Assembly: GCA_026545225.1 (NCBI GenBank)
Contig: CM048849.1
Span: forward strand, 30,700,336 to 30,764,335
Origin: Cornus controversa
Taxonomy: Eukaryota; Streptophyta; Magnoliopsida; Cornales; Cornaceae
DNA length: 64,000 nucleotides
Direction: 5' to 3'
Positions within the stretch are counted from its first letter, which is position 1. Every line of letters begins with the position of its first letter. The notes under the pieces were generated by a model. That model was not told the origin of the DNA and searched no databases. It saw nothing but the letters and a program-made list of their open reading frames with translations. Positions 60,281 to 64,000 of this stretch are shown here, piece after piece. The position numbers and the translations under genes were made by a program.

Positions 60281-61678
60281 GGCCTATTTGGTAACCGTTT
60301 ATGTTTAGTGTTTATATAAATAATGTTTATGTTACAATTTTGTTTATCCATAAACATGAGTGTTGTTTGATAATGAAAAAACATTTGACTTATTTTAAAA
60401 ATCATAGACAGAAAAACATGCTTGTTAAATTTAAACTGTTTTTTTTTTTTTATAAAAAAATCAACACAATAAACTGCATAAAAAGTCAAGTTCATGCTAC
60501 AACAAATCTATACAGTAATAACAGAGTAAGAAAATAATATTTGGTTACATATATATCTACACATTGCAAATTATATTGTAAAACTAGAATAACCTACAAC
60601 TCAGAAGGCCCTAACAAGTACGGGGATGCACATGATTCGATTACTTACTGTTATTGGGAGAACCGAAACCAGAACCGTTCCTAACGATTTCTTAATTTAA
60701 AACCGGAATAAATGAGTTCAGTTCAATTCAGTTATTATAGGAGTTGTATTTAACCTTATAATAGTTATAATAACTTCATTGTTTAAAATTTTTTACATAA
60801 CAAAAGGTTATTATAACTATTACAATGATTTTATAACAGTTATATATATATATATTCAACGGTTCTAGTTCTGGTTCTAAGGCTTAGAACTGGAATTGTA
60901 GTGAACGGTTTTTAAAATTTGGAACCGGAACCGGAACTTGAACTGTAGTGAACGATTCAGTTCAGTTCAACTAAAGTTTTTTATGGTTCCACCAGTTCTT
61001 TATGTACCCCTATCAACAAAACAAAATATATATAACTATGGAGAAGTTGAAAGTTTTCCAATTTTGAACTTCTTATGTTACTACTTTCTTTTTTATTTTT
61101 TTGATTTCTATTTTTCTTTCAATACTGAAAATTAATGATGATATGAGTACAAAATACGATTCTTGTTTCTTTGACAAGGAGATGGTTGAGACTTCTTTAT
61201 TTTTTTTTCTCAAATAAGGTTTTTTATTTTTATTTTTTAGCATGAGTGCCCCTAAGTAACTATTTCTTATTATCAAGTATATTAGTAACTATTCATATTG
61301 TATCCAATATTTTTTTCTCAATCTAATTGATGCTATTTAATTCCATCCACACTTGATAATTCTAATATTTTTATCGTTATAACAAGCAATAGCCTTTTAT
61401 TATTATTTTTTTCTTTTCATTTTCTCACTTCTAGTTTCAATTTTTAATTAAAATAATGTAATCACCATTTTAGATAGATAGAAATTTTTTTTTTTTTTTA
61501 ATAAACACAAACAATAAATATCATTTTGGTATTTAGGATTTGAAAGCTTAACTAAAATGTTGTTTTAAAAGCGTTTTGACAATTTATAAATAAAATAAAA
61601 ATTATCAAACATGTTTATTCTAAAAATTTATTTTTATAAACAATAAACACTAAACGTAAACGGTTACCAAACGGGCCC
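60281..61678. mobile_element. Non-autonomous terminal-inverted-repeat element
   Basis: 1.4 kb. Left end GGCCTATTTGGTAACCGTTT then ATGTTTAGTGTTTAT; inverted right end GGGCCCGTTTGGTAACCGTTT-like then ACGTTTAGTGTTTAT: about 35 bp of good inverted match. No transposase. The centre (60640-60990) has AACCGGAACCGGAAC/TTCAGTTCAGTTC words that look like a further old insertion. Target duplication not resolved. Confidence 0.65.
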
Positions 61679-62600
61679 TTACTCCATTATTACACAAACT
61701 CAATAATTTAAAGATAGCTAAAAAGTAGAACTCACTAGCTTCATGTATGTTTGTCAAAAAAAGGAAAGAAGAGAAACAATTGATAGAAATATGGGTATAA
61801 TAGAAACTCAAAATAGCACAACTTTTGCGGGAAGCAAAAAATTTGTGTTCTATGTGGAAATCTTACTTTCCTAAAAAAATTTCCTTTCATGCAATCCAAA
61901 CTCAAATTTTTTTAAATCTTTTCCATTTCTTTTCCTTTCATGTTGCTTTCATCTATCCAAACGCTCCTTCCAGGATACTATTGAGATGACTGTGAAACGA
62001 AATTTATTTTATGATTTAAAAAGGGTTAACTGCAAAAAAAAAAAAAAAAAAAATCCTCAATTTTCATGGTTATGCAACTATGCAACTTATCTCAAACCCA
62101 TTAAACTGCTGTTAACAGACCTCTCATTTACCATTTTACTACACAAGAAATGAAATATAAAAAGGACATGATTGTAAAAAGACATAAGAGCCCTAACTGG
62201 AAAAAAAAGAGGGTTGTATACATATATCTATATATAAGATAGGCAATATGAAAAAATTATTTAAATTACGGGTCAATTCATGAATCTAAAAATGATCCTA
62301 AAAAAGGCTATTACAGAGATTTCAAGTCAAAATATCAATTTTCTGTTATTATTGCAAGAGATGTTTGCATATTTTTCGAATAGTATAGGGGGGGTTTTTG
62401 TGTAAAAATAAAGTTCGACTAGATTTTCTACGAAACAGTGAAAGTAGAGTTTTTTTTTTTTCCAGATCGCATTAAAAAAGCCAATGCCATTTGGCTGATT
62501 TCCATTGGTTATATGTTTATTGCAAAACGGCCGAAACGGTTCAATGGTTGTTCGGCGATAATTTTAACTTGGCGCCGATCAGCCATAATTTACAGGCCTA
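61679..62600. other. Upstream intergenic DNA of the methyltransferase gene
   Basis: AT-rich with a pure A run at 62034-62053. No gene recognised. Confidence 0.4.
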
Positions 62601-62602
62601 TT

Positions 62603-62759
62603 TGGGCCTTATCACAGGCATGTTGGGTTAGGAAAATCAGACTTTGATTCGTGGGCCCAAAGAAGCTTCTGGTTGAAGCTTGATGGGCCAGGCCAAATTC
62701 CGGGCCGAACAATGGGCCTCAAGCTCTCTTCATTAAACTCCTACTATAATACAGGCCCA
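62603..62759 (+). promoter_or_regulatory. Cluster of site II (TGGGCC/GGCCCA) promoter motifs
   Basis: TGGGCC at 62603, 62652 (as TGGGCCCA), 62684 and 62713, and GGCCCA at 62754, all within 225 bp of the ATG. Site II elements bind TCP factors and mark plant genes for ribosome biogenesis and growth, which fits the gene that follows. Confidence 0.6.
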
Positions 62760-62826
62760 AGCTTTGCGCAAAACCACAAAAGCCGAAAGTCTCTCTCGTT
62801 TCGTTCTCAATTCTCATACGTTGAAA

Positions 62827-64000
62827 ATGGCGAAGAAGAAAAGAAGAGAGGAAATGCAAACACAAGCATTGAATGCAGAAGACGAGAAGAAAGTAGGAAA
62901 CGAGTTGGAGCTTGTCAATGGAGATTCTCGTCCGAAGAGAGAGAAAAAAAAGAAGAGAGAGAAAGAGAAAAACAACATCGAACCAAAGGAGAAGAATGAC
63001 CTACCCACAGTCAGCATAGCTGTGTCGGGTTCAATCATTGACAACGCACAGTCCCTTGAACTTGCCACCAGAGTACCCTATTTGCTTTCTTGTTCGATGC
63101 AAAGTCCTTTCATTTTATTTTATTTTTTTTCTGTTTGGTTGTCCAGAAAATGTAGAAAAAGTTCACGAATTTGAAGTTAGTATATCAACTGTTTGATGAT
63201 TGGACATCCTATGAAAACTGAAATTTCCATCCTAATTGAACTATTTGACTTAGTTGAGTTGAGTATTTTGTGGATATTAAAATATAGAGAATGTAAGATG
63301 CAAGAATTACTTTTGCCTCCTCTTATTTTCTGGGCAGCCAAACGGGGTTTATCAATCTTTTAATCATTTCTCTGTTTTTTTTCAGTTGGCAGGTCAGATT
63401 GCCCGGGCTGCAACCATTTTTCGAATAAATGAGGTCTCTATCTTACTTAGCTAGTTTAATTCTGTGTGTATGGTTAGATGATTAGTTCTGCTGAAATTTT
63501 TTTTCCCCCTAAACAGTTATGCTGAATTATTGTTCTTCTTACAATCAATCAAATATGTGTAATTGATCTAGATGGTATTTTTGTGATGTATTCTAGTTTG
63601 GACATAAATTGATTTGATTCAAGGAGGAATTGAGGCTTAATATTTTGAGGACCAGTTCAGAATTTTAAAGCCATCTTGCTTATGGAATTTTTTTTTTCAT
63701 TATCTTTGTATAAACAGGTTGTTGTATTCGATAATAGGAGTACTTCAGTGGATGAGTCAAGTGTTACAACAACAGACTATTCAGATGGGAATGAAAGTGG
63801 TGCAGCTTTTCTTATAAGGATCTTGAGGTACCTAGAGACACCACAATATCTGAGAAAGAGTCTTTTTCCGAAACATAACAGCTTAAAATTTGTGGTGGGG
63901 ATCCAATTTTTTCATATGGATGCAACTGTTAGATTCATTTCCTTTTGTTTGATTGTAAGTTATTGTAAACTTAAATTGTTTGCATTTAACTTTGCAGGGT
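62827..64000 (+). CDS. SPOUT-class RNA methyltransferase (C9orf114/SPOUT1-like), 5' part
   Basis: Probable SAM-dependent RNA methyltransferase of the SPOUT superfamily; the animal relative SPOUT1 (C9orf114/CENP-32) acts in the nucleus and on spindles. Exons with GT-AG borders in phase 0: 62827-63072, 63386-63433, 63718-63894, then 63998 on past the window. Residues 1-60 are a Lys/Glu-rich tail (PKREKKKKREKEKNN), a likely nuclear signal. The conserved core begins VSIAVSGSIIDNAQSLELAT, LAGQIARAATIFRINEVVVF, and LRYLETPQYLRKSLFPKHNS, matching the human protein's order and spacing. A Ser/Thr/Asp-rich insert (STSVDESSVTTTDYSDG) follows the first strand. Start chosen at 62827, where MAKKKRR fits the family; an in-frame GTG/ATG-type start 63 bases earlier adds residues without family support. 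The knotted SAM-binding C-terminus lies outside. Confidence 0.9.

Noticed and set aside
62764-62826. Upstream in-frame extension of the methyltransferase gene
   Set aside because: The extra 21 residues have no match to the family, while MAKKKRR at 62827 fits the usual basic start.

Overview
Nuclear DNA of a flowering plant, almost certainly a eudicot. The support is an intron-rich phytoene synthase gene with the plant exon pattern, plant-type Ty3/gypsy (Tat-like, Athila-like) and Ty1/copia elements, a PIF/Harbinger element, a FAR1-type Mutator-like element, several MITEs, and very AT-rich spacers full of TA microsatellites. The species cannot be named from the sequence.

Layout: 1-611 is gene-free. 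A large Tat-lineage Ty3/gypsy element fills 612-20323. It has 1.6-kb LTRs with a 35-bp tandem array, a decayed gag-pol, a 128-bp tandem array, and an antisense block (11307 to 7910) carrying a plant mobile domain. Its 3' LTR is split by a second, younger, gag-only Athila-like element (12061-19443) with a perfect 5-bp target duplication. A nearly whole PIF/Harbinger transposon lies at 21664-25531, with convergent transposase and Myb-like ORF1 genes and a run of strong hairpins in its right arm. A reverse-oriented solo copia LTR (27143-28330) follows. The host phytoene synthase gene occupies 28585-32739 on the minus strand in five coding exons. A small MITE sits directly at its TATA box, so the box is duplicated on both sides of the MITE. 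From 33 to 41 kb there is AT-rich spacer with a gypsy gag scrap. From 41.5 to 50.4 kb lie a copia remnant with its 3' LTR, a second copia LTR, a solo LTR of the Athila-like family with a perfect target duplication, and tandem arrays. A 6.4-kb Mutator-like element (52451-58848) has 29-bp terminal repeats matching at 28 positions but a dead, multi-exon FAR1/MULE transposase. A further terminal-inverted-repeat element lies at 60281-61678. The window ends inside a host gene for a SPOUT-class RNA methyltransferase (62827 to beyond 64000, plus strand).

Only two host genes are supported: phytoene synthase (plastid carotenoid entry step) and the SPOUT methyltransferase (nuclear or nucleolar RNA modification, inferred). 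They are not functionally linked. Everything else recognisable is mobile DNA. The observations most worth following up are the antisense plant mobile domain block, the MITE that duplicated the phytoene synthase TATA box, and the hairpin series in the Harbinger arm.
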